From Oreohelix idahoensis (Eukaryota > Mollusca > Gastropoda > Stylommatophora > Oreohelicidae), in assembly GCA_024509875.1 (NCBI GenBank), contig JAMPIV010019831.1, positions 456,001 through 520,000 on the forward strand: DNA of 64,000 nucleotides, read 5' to 3'. Made by a program: the position numbers and the translations under genes. The notes below the pieces were generated by a model. It saw only the letters and a list, made by a program, of their open reading frames with translations, made no database searches and was not told the origin of the DNA. This document shows positions 43,972 through 54,516 of this stretch, piece after piece. Every line of letters begins with the position of its first letter. Within the stretch, counting starts at the first letter, position 1.

Positions 43972-46900
43972 TTAACTGGAATCATGTGGGCATCTAGACA
44001 ATATGTCCGCCATCACATTATCCGAACCACGGATAGCTCGCACCGTGAAATGGAAAGGCTGAAGAGCAATAGCATAACGAGTAGATCTCGAGCTCTTCAA
44101 ATCCTTACTTTGCATAGCCGTAAGAGCTTTTTGGTCGGTTTCCATAAAGAAATGCGCGCCCAGAAGGAACCTTTGTAGCTTAAGAATGGACCAAACCATA
44201 GCCAACAATTCACGGTCCAAAACCGAGTAATTCCTTTCTGCCGCATTCAGCTTCCTAGAAATATACATTACAGGATGCAGAGTTCCTGAATATTCCTGCA
44301 TTAGTGCCGCTCCAATGCCAGTGGAAGAGGCATCACTACGAAGGACAAAAGTCTTATCAATCGTCGGTAGTCTTAAGATAGGATGAGATGAGAACAAATT
44401 CTTAACCTGATCCAATGAAGATTGGCATTCTTGGGACCAACGCACCATATTAGGAGAACCTTTTTTCAATAACGTTGAAAGTGGTGCCATAATGGAGGAC
44501 AGATTCTCAATGAATCTTCCATAGAATTGTATCAATCCCAAGAGACTACGCACTTGCTTTTTTGTCTTCGGAACCGAGATATTTAATATCTTTGAAATGT
44601 TTTGGTCCTCTGTCTTCAACAGACCATGACCAACTCGATGACCTAGGAAGGAAATTTCACTAAACCCAACAAAAGCTTTAGAGGGTTTAGCAGTCAAACT
44701 ATGCTCACGTAGAGTAGATAGCAATTCCTTCAGACCCACATAGTGTTCTTCCCAAGTATCGCTGAAAAGACAGATGTCGTCTAAATATGCAATGACATCT
44801 GCACGATCTGATAGAATTCGTCGCATCATGCGCACGAAAGTCGCTGGGGCGTTCATAAGCCCGAAAGGCATAAAATTCCATTGAAACAGACCCCTAGGTG
44901 TCGAAAAAGCAGTGAGAGGTTTGGCGTGTTCCGTCAGTGGGACTTGCCAATAACCTTTCGACAAGTCTAGTTTAGTAAAGAATTTAGCTTTAGAAAGTCT
45001 AATAAGTAGATCATCTAATAACGGCATAGGTTCAGCATCGAACTTCGTAACTTGATTTAATTTGCGATAATCAACGCAAAGACGTATGTTATTGTCTTTC
45101 TTTCGAACAATAACTATCGACGAAGAATAAGCTGAAGTGGATGGTTCAATTATTTGTAGTTGAATCATTTCATCCAATTCTTTCTCGACTTGTGCTTGAA
45201 AATGAATAGGTATTGGGTATGGTCTTACTCTGATCGGATTACGATCAGTAAGTATGATGTCATGTTCTATGACATCTGTGTGTCCAGGAATGTCGGTAAG
45301 GACATCCTGATATGATTGTAACGTAGAGGATACTTGACGCTGTTCCTCAAAAGACAAGTTGGAAGAGACTGTAACGTCTCTCCACGATTCCGTTGAAGTA
45401 AGTGGAATCGCAGGAAGAGGTAAGTTCACGTCAGAAAAAATAGTTTCCTCATCCTGTATAACGGACAGGGATGAGATGTGACCATGTTGAACTGGAGAGT
45501 CGTCCGTCGCCTGGAAAATAGGCTGTAAATAGTCTGGACGTTCAATAAACTCTGTTAGCATATTTATATGGAAGGTTTTATGCCTTCCATCCACATCGAC
45601 AATATAGTCGACATCAGAAATTTTCGAGACTATAGTGTATGGACCCTTCCAAGAAATGAGAAGTCTATTCTCTCTTGAGGGCAGTAAGACATATGCTTTG
45701 TCTCCAGGACAAAGTTGACGTAGGCGTCTTTTCTTATTAGCAAATCGCCTAGCTTTTTCTTTCGCAAATTCGGAAGATGAAGTTGCTAACCTGCACGATT
45801 CGATAATCTTTTCTCTAAGAGCTATAACATATTCATATGACGATTGTGTATCATCGTCAATATTATCGGAAGTTATCAAATCGTGTAACAAGGACATTGG
45901 CCCGCGCGGTTGCGCGCCAAAGACAAGTTCGAAAGGAGAAAACCCTGTATGCTCGTTGGGAACCTCTCTATAGGCAAAGAGGACTGCAGGTAAAACCCTG
46001 TCCCAATCTTCAGGATGATCCTCCGTTATCTTGCCAAGTAAGTTCTTTAGTGTCCTGTTAAGACGTTCTACCAATCCATTGGACATTGGATGATAAATAC
46101 TACTGAGAGACCTTTTAATGTCTAGCGTAGCCATTACCTGAGACATAACGTCCGAAATTAACTGAGTGCCGTGATCCGACAGTATTTCTCCGGGGAATCC
46201 CAGACGAGAAAATACGAGCCAAAGAGCATCAGCGATATCGACAGTTGATATGCTCTTCAGAGGAATAGCCTCTGGCCAACGCGTGCACATGTCCACGCAA
46301 GTGAGGATAAATTGGTGTCCTCTGGCTGACTTAATTTTGAACGGACCAATGATGTCTATAGCCATTTTCTGAAACGGCCGAATCGGAATATCTGCAGCCT
46401 GAATAGGAGCAGCATGTCTCGGACCCCTAGACTTGACCTCTTGACAAATTTTGCAAGATCGGCAATAAATTCGGATGTCTTTATTCACGAATGGCCAAAA
46501 GAATGACGCAAGGACTCTAGTTTTAGTTCTGGAAAAACCCATGTGTCCCGCACACTGAGAATCGTGTGCATGCCGAAGAATTAAGGCTCTCATACACTTA
46601 GGCACAAGAATTTGCGAGTGCATAGACTTGTCCGAGTGTTGTACCATTCGTACCAATATACCATTCTTCATAGTGATATACGATTTGTGATTCGTATTTT
46701 GATTGGGATCCCCTTTCTTTGCAAGAAGGAAGTATTTCTTCAAAGAAGGATCCTCTTCTTGACGTTTAACAAACGAGTCATGGGAAATCACCAAGTGCTC
46801 GTCTTGGCTATCAACTTCATTACTATTATCAGATGAAGTTGGGGGATTAAGAGCTTGAGCTCTTGTCACCACTGCATTGACCGTTTGAATGTTTTTTTCT

Positions 46901-48498
46901 TCCCAACTAGAAATTTGTTGCGGGGTGCATTCCTTAACCCCATGAATACGACCGATTATAAGATCCGCAATAGGATTAGGAAGAAGACATGCATGGACAT
47001 CTCCTGTGAAGAAAGGAGTGTCAATCCTAATAATAGCAGTAGGATAGCTTTCCATAGTACCACCAAATGTAACACATTTGATTGTTTTTCCAGTGGCACA
47101 GCAAGGATCTATCAGAGACTCCTTAACCCCGACGGTAGTACATCCCGAATCGAAAAGTACTGAGACTAGCCTATCATTTATTAGACCTTTATGTAAGATG
47201 AGAGATCCTCTCCCATCATGCGCAACTGTAGCAGGTAGAGCAGGAAGAGGGTGACCACAACTTAGCGTAGATACAGTTGATGAGTCAAACAATGTTAAGC
47301 ATTGGGGGCATTCAGTTGCTCTCCCAAAATCGAAAGCACAACCAGTGATAGCCCTAGAGTTACCACTATCATTTACTGTATTACAGGCTCCATCAAACTC
47401 TTGTTGCGCAGAGTTTGCCTGTTGGTAAGGTCTTTTCTTGTTAAACCTAGGTCTACCTCGATTATCATTTCCCCTGTAATTATTTCGACTATCATTTCCC
47501 CTGTAATTGTTATCATATTGCCTATTGTAATCATCATTCCGGTTTGAATCCCGGTTTCTAAATTCACCATCGTCATAATCTTGACGTCGAGAATGATTAC
47601 CTCGAAAATTTGAATAGTTATTATTTGGATAGCCTTTGCGAAAGTGTCTCAAATTATTACCACTAAAATTACGAGAACTACCATCTTGTCTCCACTGCAT
47701 AGACGAAGAACCATCATGTGTTGGATTACTCCGCTTCTGAGTGTAATTTTGATTACTTCCCCTATTCCAATTTTGTTGAGCACCCTGAAATTTTTTTTTG
47801 AAATTAGGGCCATATGGTGTTGCCGAAGCAGCTGGCAACCCTTCTTTCACTTTAGAATTGCTAACTGTAGCATGGGGATGTGCTGTGGCATACTGACAAC
47901 AGTATTCCTCCATTTCTTTTAAGTTTTTAGGCTTACGCTCATGAAGGAATGCAAGAAAAGAATCATTAACAGATGACAAAACCTTATCTCGCAATAATAA
48001 GTCCATTAGACCTTCATATGTTTTCTCAATCTGAGACAACTCAACCCATCGTGTAAATGTACGACGTATCTTTGTAACAAAATCAGAGAAATCTACTCCA
48101 TTTTCTGGCAACATTGTCCTAAAACGAAGACGATAGTCTTCTTGTTTTAGTTGGTATTTTTTTAGTAATGCTGCCCTGACAACATCATAATTAGTCCTCT
48201 CATGTTCATCTATTGTCATAAGAGTAGTCACTGTGTCACCTGTAAAAAATGGCATCAGTTGTTCAACATATTTTTCCTTTTTTATGTTATGCGTATCGCA
48301 CAAAAATTGGAATCTATCTAGATAATCTGCTACGTCATCCTTTAAAGGATTGAAATGAGGCAATTTAATCCTACTAACAAACTCCTTTGTCGTACTCGAA
48401 GTTGTTTGCTGAGCACCCGTACTCGCCAATTTCAATTTCTCTAACTCCAAAGTTGCGAGTTTTTCATCAAGTTCCATCTTCTGTTTTCTCCTCCTCAT
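43972..48498 (-). CDS. gag-pol: Gag-protease-integrase-RT-RNase H polyprotein (Gmr1-type)
   Basis: The 1508-residue frame is uninterrupted. Residues 1-30 are coiled-coil-like; 40-210 are a capsid-like alpha-helical region that resembles a SCAN domain near 160-205; 220-360 are rich in N, R, Y and G, suited to RNA binding. Protease has D-S-G at 450-452. Integrase has the zinc residues H645, H652, C682, C685 and catalytic D715, D775, E811 (D,D35E), then a GPY/F segment near 950. RT follows, with 'FFTKLDLSKGYW' (1173) and 'YLDD' (1238-1241), and RNase H has D1389, E1430, D1455 and D1498. All key residues are present. The ATG lies inside the upstream gag frame, so translation may instead enter by frameshift. 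Confidence 0.95.
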   Translation of the reverse strand: MRRRKQKMELDEKLATLELEKLKLASTGAQQTTSSTTKEFVSRIKLPHFNPLKDDVADYLDRFQFLCDTHNIKKEKYVEQLMPFFTGDTVTTLMTIDEHERTNYDVVRAALLKKYQLKQEDYRLRFRTMLPENGVDFSDFVTKIRRTFTRWVELSQIEKTYEGLMDLLLRDKVLSSVNDSFLAFLHERKPKNLKEMEEYCCQYATAHPHATVSNSKVKEGLPAASATPYGPNFKKKFQGAQQNWNRGSNQNYTQKRSNPTHDGSSSMQWRQDGSSRNFSGNNLRHFRKGYPNNNYSNFRGNHSRRQDYDDGEFRNRDSNRNDDYNRQYDNNYRGNDSRNNYRGNDNRGRPRFNKKRPYQQANSAQQEFDGACNTVNDSGNSRAITGCAFDFGRATECPQCLTLFDSSTVSTLSCGHPLPALPATVAHDGRGSLILHKGLINDRLVSVLFDSGCTTVGVKESLIDPCCATGKTIKCVTFGGTMESYPTAIIRIDTPFFTGDVHACLLPNPIADLIIGRIHGVKECTPQQISSWEEKNIQTVNAVVTRAQALNPPTSSDNSNEVDSQDEHLVISHDSFVKRQEEDPSLKKYFLLAKKGDPNQNTNHKSYITMKNGILVRMVQHSDKSMHSQILVPKCMRALILRHAHDSQCAGHMGFSRTKTRVLASFFWPFVNKDIRIYCRSCKICQEVKSRGPRHAAPIQAADIPIRPFQKMAIDIIGPFKIKSARGHQFILTCVDMCTRWPEAIPLKSISTVDIADALWLVFSRLGFPGEILSDHGTQLISDVMSQVMATLDIKRSLSSIYHPMSNGLVERLNRTLKNLLGKITEDHPEDWDRVLPAVLFAYREVPNEHTGFSPFELVFGAQPRGPMSLLHDLITSDNIDDDTQSSYEYVIALREKIIESCRLATSSSEFAKEKARRFANKKRRLRQLCPGDKAYVLLPSRENRLLISWKGPYTIVSKISDVDYIVDVDGRHKTFHINMLTEFIERPDYLQPIFQATDDSPVQHGHISSLSVIQDEETIFSDVNLPLPAIPLTSTESWRDVTVSSNLSFEEQRQVSSTLQSYQDVLTDIPGHTDVIEHDIILTDRNPIRVRPYPIPIHFQAQVEKELDEMIQLQIIEPSTSAYSSSIVIVRKKDNNIRLCVDYRKLNQVTKFDAEPMPLLDDLLIRLSKAKFFTKLDLSKGYWQVPLTEHAKPLTAFSTPRGLFQWNFMPFGLMNAPATFVRMMRRILSDRADVIAYLDDICLFSDTWEEHYVGLKELLSTLREHSLTAKPSKAFVGFSEISFLGHRVGHGLLKTEDQNISKILNISVPKTKKQVRSLLGLIQFYGRFIENLSSIMAPLSTLLKKGSPNMVRWSQECQSSLDQVKNLFSSHPILRLPTIDKTFVLRSDASSTGIGAALMQEYSGTLHPVMYISRKLNAAERNYSVLDRELLAMVWSILKLQRFLLGAHFFMETDQKALTAMQSKDLKSSRSTRYAIALQPFHFTVRAIRGSDNVMADILSRCPHDSS

Positions 48499-48898
48499 GT
48501 TTCCTCTCCTCTGTAGCAGCTTGAGCTTTCCTCTCCTCTGCAGCAGCTTGAGCTTTCCTCTCCTCTGCAGCAGCTTGAGCTTTCCTCTCCTCTGCAGCAG
48601 CTTGAGCTTTCCTCTCCTCTGCAGCAGCCTCTTTGTCTAATCTCTTTTGTTCAGCTTCAAATCTCCTTTCCTCCACCTGCATCTGCAATTTCTTTTGTTC
48701 AGCAGCAATATCAGCTTCTCTGTCTAGCCTTTTTTGTTCCGCCGCAGCTTCTCTTTCTAATCTTTTCTCTTCAGCCTGAGCTTTTTTTTCTTCTGCAGCT
48801 AATGCTTTGTCATACTGAGCAACAGCCCATTGTTCTAACTGTTGACCAGTCTTATCAAGGGCTCTCCCTTGTGTAATAAAGTAGTCCAATGTAGACAT
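48467..48898 (-). CDS. Coiled-coil N-terminal gag frame with nonapeptide repeats
   Basis: A 143-codon frame starts with 'MSTLDYFITQGRALDKTGQQ' and becomes almost entirely K/E/A/Q/R, a strong coiled-coil candidate. Its end has four to five copies of the nine-residue unit EERKAQAAA, from a 27-bp DNA repeat (48515-48630). It overlaps the polyprotein frame by 32 bases and lies in a different phase; a +1 step would link them into one protein with the coiled coil continuing as 'KMELDEKLATLELEKLKL'. It may be the true N-terminus of gag, reached by frameshifting, or a frame broken by repeat slippage. Confidence 0.7.
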   Translation of the reverse strand: MSTLDYFITQGRALDKTGQQLEQWAVAQYDKALAAEEKKAQAEEKRLEREAAAEQKRLDREADIAAEQKKLQMQVEERRFEAEQKRLDKEAAAEERKAQAAAEERKAQAAAEERKAQAAAEERKAQAATEERKHEEEKTEDGT

Positions 48899-50466
48899 CT
48901 TGTCTAATGAGATCAGAAACCTGAAAAAAAATTAAATAAATTACCTTATCCCACTTCAATGGGAGACAAGTCTGAAATGCTAGACTTGTATACTCACTTC
49001 ACTTTATTTTACTGTCTTAGTCTTAGACAAAGACTTTGTATGTTCCTCTTGTTTATAATGTACCCAAAAAATCACTTGAGTACCTGTGGAAAAAAAATTC
49101 CCTTATATCCCACTCACTATGGGCACAAGTCTTTTTTATAAAGAACTTGAATATGTATTTCACCTTGTCTCAATCTTTGTAGATAACAAGTCTTTTATCA
49201 AAGAACTTGTATAAATATCTTATATAATAATATTTTATTAACAAACTCTATATGAAGAGTCTACCTTATCAATAATATCAAAACATGACCAAGTATGTGT
49301 ATGTAGACTGTGCATGACAGTAATGTAGTACAACCAAAAAAAAAACACAAAGACAAAAATACAAAACAATACAAATGGCAACACTGTTTTAACCAAAAAT
49401 GTGTAGAGAAATACACAAGAAAGGAGAGACCTACAGAATACAAACAAAACAAATCGACAATCAAAACTGAAAAACAGACAAAATATTACAAAAACAACGT
49501 TAAGTACAATTACATCACAGCTAACATCAATAGCGACCAATTGTCACTAGCAAATTTCCAAATTAAGAAAATTTGCACCTACAGAACGCTTACAGTAAGC
49601 CTCGATCAAGTGGCATATTTACCGTAAGACCCACCAACCGAAAAACCCGCAGAAAAATACACAAAAACAGTAGTAGTAACATAAACATATAGCAATCAAT
49701 TTCAATGTGTTGCAGAACAAGTTCAGTCACAGCTGAAACTAAAATAAATTTCTTGCTCCTTGCGAACACAGAAACGAAATGTCAAACGCGCACTGAACGT
49801 CAAATCCACTGTAACATAAAGTGGTATTCACGAACCAAAGCTACTATGACCTTCTCAAATTAGGGCTTGCACATTGAATGTTTACAATTTCCACGTACTG
49901 TTTACAGACACTTGACCTCCAACAATGTAGCTTGAATGCTCTGACCTAGAAAAGTCTGTTGTTGAATGAAACGTGTAACAACCAGCAGTACTGTTTACAA
50001 TAGGAACCCGCCTTCTATGCAGTTATGGTCCACGTAGCAAATGCCTAGTAGTTAACTTCAGTACTTGTCTTGTTATGCTTTATGTAGCATTATAATATAA
50101 ATGCTCGTACTGTTTATTTGGGTCAACCGTTGATGACCTATATCTGTCCTGTTGTAGCCAAAACTTGCAAGTGTAGAATTAGCGCTGTGTGTTACGGCTG
50201 TCCCGTGTGTAGCTTAGACCCACAGATCAGAAGTGTAATGTGTACTTGTCCTTCTTGTAACTTTCTCGACAAAACTGGAGACATCATACATGTAACAGCC
50301 AACCAGGAATGTAAATTTCTGGATCCATAAATGTCAACAATAATGTCAAATGCTCGCTCTGTTCTTTTTAAACCCACAGATCTGGTCCATCAGAAATGTA
50401 AGTTTCTAGGCCACATTGGCGACAAGAAATGTATCATAAGAGCCCACGTAACTGGTCCACCAGAAA
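48899..50466 (-). other. 5' leader of the Gmr1-type element
   Basis: About 1.57 kb between 5' LTR and first ATG with no convincing frame. The LTR-proximal 170 bp holds three primer-site-like repeats (see next entry). Confidence 0.7.
50296..50466 (-). promoter_or_regulatory. Candidate primer-binding site with two degenerate upstream copies
   Basis: On the minus strand, 'tttctggtggaccagttacg' directly follows the 5' LTR (ends 50466) and contains a TGG start. Related strings occur at about 50384-50400 ('ggtccatcagaaatgtaag' on plus) and 50299-50315 ('ccaaccaggaatgtaaa'). Only the LTR-adjacent one is positioned to prime. Confidence 0.5.
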
Positions 50467-51612
50467 TGTAACTGTCTTTTTTTTTCTTGTTGAGGTGATC
50501 ACTGGCCCAAGACAGTATACATGTTGTTAGATGTGTAGTGCGAGCGTATGATGAATTGAGTGTGGGTGCGAATGAAGGCGCGAATGTGTTTAGGCTCGTA
50601 TAGATGTAGATCCTGCAACCCATACTCTCACATGCAGTAATCAAGGATGCTTTGACACTGCAGGCATGTTTCAAGACATTTATTGACGGGAACACACATA
50701 ATATCAACAGGAACAGTCAGTGTAACAAGGTCATGCTGACCTGACATCGATAGGTATACATTTGGCATTCAAAAAGGTAAACATCAGAATAGACGTGCAT
50801 GGTCAATAGCAAAGTTCTTCAATAATGACAGTTCGTAGCGTCGCCCTTGGCGTCTCTGACTAAACGCGTCAGATGCCTTAGTTACTTTGACACACAGGTG
50901 CAACTTGGCACTCCCCGCCAATTGCACATATCAGGCTGTAGTATAATAGCCGAAAGCACAGGCCTCGTTCTGACGTCGGCCGTGTACTTCTGTTAAATAG
51001 GTTATCATCAACCCTGCAGTAATACTTATTGTAGATAGAAGTTCCGCCAATCTGCGGCTCCCACAATATATCTTCGTCACTGGATTTCTGGACAATATAA
51101 GACTAACAGTCTTGGATGGCTACCTCGAGCACAAATATATAAGTTCTGAAATGGCGGATCAGTGAGCTGCTGTTCACCCTAGGTAATCCTTTACATGTTC
51201 TGCCACCGAAAAGCGTAATAATGCATAAAGGTCGGTATTACCTGGAAAATGAATCCTCAGAACTAAACAAGGAATTCTGTCGTCATCCCGACGCACAGAG
51301 ATTCACTGGGGAAAACTGCCATAGCAGTTACTTCGAAGATTCTCCCCGAAAAACAATGGACTCTTGGTCCCTTCAGAAAAACAGGACCTCCCGGCTTCCC
51401 GGAAGTATATCTCACTCCCGCTTAAAAAACCTTCCCATAGGCCTACGCCGAACTGTCAACCTCTGACCCTAAAGGTCAAACACAATGAATGAATAAACAA
51501 GGGAAGACAACCCCTAATCAACCTGACATCGCAGGTAAAGACACAATTATACTTATGATACAAACATAAGCAAATAACTTGACAGATGACTCCGTCGAAA
51601 ATGACAGCAACA
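50467..51612 (-). repeat. 5' LTR of the Gmr1-type element
   Basis: About 1146 bp, TG to CA, nearly identical to 42395-43539. It should hold the promoter, but I see no certain TATA box. Confidence 0.95.
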
Positions 51613-52003
51613 GAGAGTTCTTGTTGTTTTGATGAGGTGATGGGTGGAGAGCGGGCACTTAAACAGCTGACCGTTATTGCCTCTTCTCATTCAATCTTGG
51701 TCTATCCTGTTCACATTGAAATTTGGCTATAATTGGGGTATTTAGTGTCATTTTATTTTGTATTCAATTTAAATAGCTATTGTCTTTAGCAGTTGTCTAT
51801 TTTATTTCATTTTTGTATTGTTTCTTGATAACTGTTGTCTTTTACACTTGGTTTTAATTTGTATTAGTATTTGTTCTTTTTTAAATGTTTTTTTTATTTT
51901 TTTTTTATTTAATACCTTGTTGTCTTTCCTTGTCCTATGAGTAGTTAGTAAGTGTTTTCTTTTTTTTTATTTTGTGTTTTTTATTTTGTTTTTGTTACTA
52001 ACC

Positions 52004-53227
52004 TTATATGTTTTTCTTTGTTTTATGTATATATCTTTTAAGTTTTGATTGGGCATCTATAATTAAAACCTTATCACCTGTCATGCCTATATTGTGATTT
52101 CTATAGTAAGTTTTTAATTCAAGCCTTTGTTGTTCGTACTTTTTACAGTGGATTAGGTAGTGGTCTATGTCATTCTCTTCTTGACATTCTTGGCAGTGAG
52201 GTTCGTCTATCATAAAGTATGCTGCACGGAGACGCCACAGTTTTCTGTTCAATGGTATCTTTAATTCTTCTCTGACCTGGCACGTCCTTGTTCGTTCTTT
52301 CAGCAGTTTGAACGCGTGTCTGCCTTTTCTACTGTTCTTCCATGTTGTCTTCCATTCCTCATTTATAGTTAGCTTCACTTGGCTCTTAATCTCCGTCCTT
52401 CCCAGTCCTGCTCTTATTTTGTTTTTACTCATTCTTCCATTCTTGGCGTTCTGGTCTGCCAACTCGTTACCAGCTATACCTATGTGTGCTGGAACCCACA
52501 CTAACCTCACACTACATCCTCTGTTCCCTAGTGATGTATTAATTGCTAGAATTTCTTCCTTTATGTCTGGCCGGCTTCATTTACCTGGGTGTTCTAGTGC
52601 TTGTAGTGATGATAGTGAGTCTGTAAATATCGTAACAGCTTCTGGTGGGTTATCTTCTATTATTTCTAAACCTTTTAGAATTGCTACCATCTCTGCGGTA
52701 AAAATCAAAGGCCCCTTCTGTTACACTGTAGCTCTTTTAAATTCTCCACTGTGGTATTACGACTCCTGCACCTAGTTGCCCACTATCACCCTTGGATCCA
52801 TCAGTGTAGACGGCCAGACTATGTTTTGTTAGTTGATCAATGAACTTTCTACTTATCATTTTGGCTTCTTTATCTTTTATGTTTTGTTTGATCTTTTCAG
52901 TAAGTGAGTAGTCTATGATTGGTGTTTTTAGTTCCCAGGGTGGTATTGTGCTTCTATATTTATTACTATTTTTAATTGTGTTTGACAGTTCTTTGAACTG
53001 CGTTAGATCTTCTATAGTTCTCCACCCTGTTGGATACCTTTCTTTATTTAAGGGGACGTCCCATACACTTGGTTGGTTTCTGACAAATGCTTTAAGTGCT
53101 GGGTGGGTCACTTCTTGTGCTACTTTACTCCAATAATTTAATCTTAGTTCTTTCCGTCTTAGACCAAGGGGTGGTATGCCAAGAGCTACTTCTAGCGCTT
53201 GTACTGGTGTTGATATAAATGCACCTG
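52004..53227 (-). pseudogene. LINE RNase H domain and C-terminal Zn motif
   Basis: Pieces: the end of RT ('AFISTPVQALEVALGIPPLG', 53100-53227), 'SLAVYTDGSKGDSGQLGAGV' (RNase H start, about 52760-52820), a shifted segment with 'FTAEMVAIL', a stop near 52577, then 'RLVWVPAHIGIAGNELADQN' (52450-52510) and 'CQECQEENDIDHYLIHC' (C-X2-C, H-X4-C). At least two stops and one frameshift make it inactive. Confidence 0.82.
53223..53227. repeat. 5-bp target duplication ACCTG of the solo LTR (left)
   Basis: Repeated at 54512-54516. Confidence 0.85.
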
Positions 53228-54511
53228 TGTAGCAGGCTGTTTCATCCTACTTCCAGTCTAAGGGAATTAATCGGTAGAGGTTTAGAATATGCAAGCCGGA
53301 TTTTGATTATCCCGCTTTGACAGCGGTTTTGTCTGCTGGTAAATTTGTTAAAAAAATATAATCTATTATTCACTCGTATGTACGAGAATAGAGCGTGTGA
53401 TGGCTACTGAACATCTCTGCGGCGAGTCCCATGTGAGATGAATTTGTTTAAGCTGTTTTCAGGTGAACGAGATTCGCTCAGCTTGCCCGGCAAGTGTGAT
53501 TGGCTGGTGTGTTCTGGGTAAAGTTTTTTGAGTGACAGTGAGTCCCCAGCGGGTGTACGGGGAAGTATGTAGTGGCCATGTTTTTCAAGTGTACCTGGGA
53601 ATATGTTGGTACCAGAATTGCTGATGGATATTTATGTGTGAATCCATTAGATTAGTATGTGATTTATCTGCAGATAGATAGAGAGTATATTGTTTCAAGA
53701 GATGCTCTATAGGCCTTGGTGGTGTACAGGCCAGTGTTTCACAGATATTAGTAGCACTGCGATGTTTGCAGGCTAATGGAAGATAGGATCCATGGACATA
53801 TTTATATTCTTGCACTGCTATGACAGCAGTTGCTCTTTGAGGCCATACATGTATTATTATTACTGATAGAATCCATGGACATATTTATATTCTTGCACTG
53901 CTATGACAGCAGTTGCTCTTTGAGGCCATACATGTATAATTACTAGAAGGATCCGTGGACGTATATATTAGTAGCACTGTGATGTTTACAGGCTACAGGG
54001 AGAGAGAGAGCGCTAAGGATTTCATATATATTATTACTGAGTGGATCCAGGAACATATATTGGTAGCACTGCAATGTTTGCAGGCTACCGGAAGAGATAG
54101 CGCTGATAGGATCCATGAATATATTAAAGTTCTTGAAGATACGTCGAGGCCAGGAGGTGTACAGGCCTTTAGTTCATATGCAGGGTGAACGTTGAGAACT
54201 TACCTGTGTTATTGTTTAGTTCATAGGCAGGGTGAACATTGAGAACTTACCGGTATTATTTGATCTATTGTAACTGTATTTCGTCGATGTCATTGTGGTC
54301 TTATCGTGGCGTAATTAAAGTGTCTAAGAAAACGTCACCAGGTTTTCTACGATCCATGACTCTTACGTGTATGTACTGTTTAGACAATACACACAACATC
54401 AATACTGTTACCAGATGTAACAACAACATTCAACTGGGATATTAACAGTTGATGGTTTCGTTTCTCTCTCTACTACTCAAAGCACGATAAGAATAACAGG
54501 GGCATTTATCA
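53228..54511. mobile_element. Probable solo LTR
   Basis: A 1284-bp insertion that starts TGTAGCAGG, ends CATTTATCA and is flanked by ACCTG on both sides. Removing it with one ACCTG restores the LINE reading 'RTITGAFIST' exactly. It has no coding frame of note. Inside are local duplications, such as two 'gaacttaccggtatta'-like pieces (54190-54260) and a repeated 'ccatggacatatttatattc' (53790-53895). The internal region of the parent element is absent from the window. Confidence 0.8.
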
Positions 54512-54516
54512 ACCTG

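Larger units (their letters stand above)
42395..51612 (-). mobile_element. Gmr1-type Ty3/Gypsy retrotransposon, nearly intact
   Basis: A 9.2-kb minus-strand element with LTRs of about 1145 bp that start TG and end CA, flanked by the 5-bp duplication GAGAG (42390-42394 and 51613-51617). It encodes an N-terminal gag frame and a long gag-protease-integrase-RT-RNase H frame. Integrase upstream of RT is the hallmark of Gmr1-type elements, first known from cod, and differs from ordinary Ty3/Gypsy order. The LTRs differ by about three substitutions and one indel by eye, so it inserted recently. Confidence 0.95.

Noticed and set aside
49238..49540. Hydrophobic minus-strand frame in the Gmr1-type leader
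   Set aside because: It is AT-driven and F/V/L-rich with no domain, and overlaps other chance frames in the leader.
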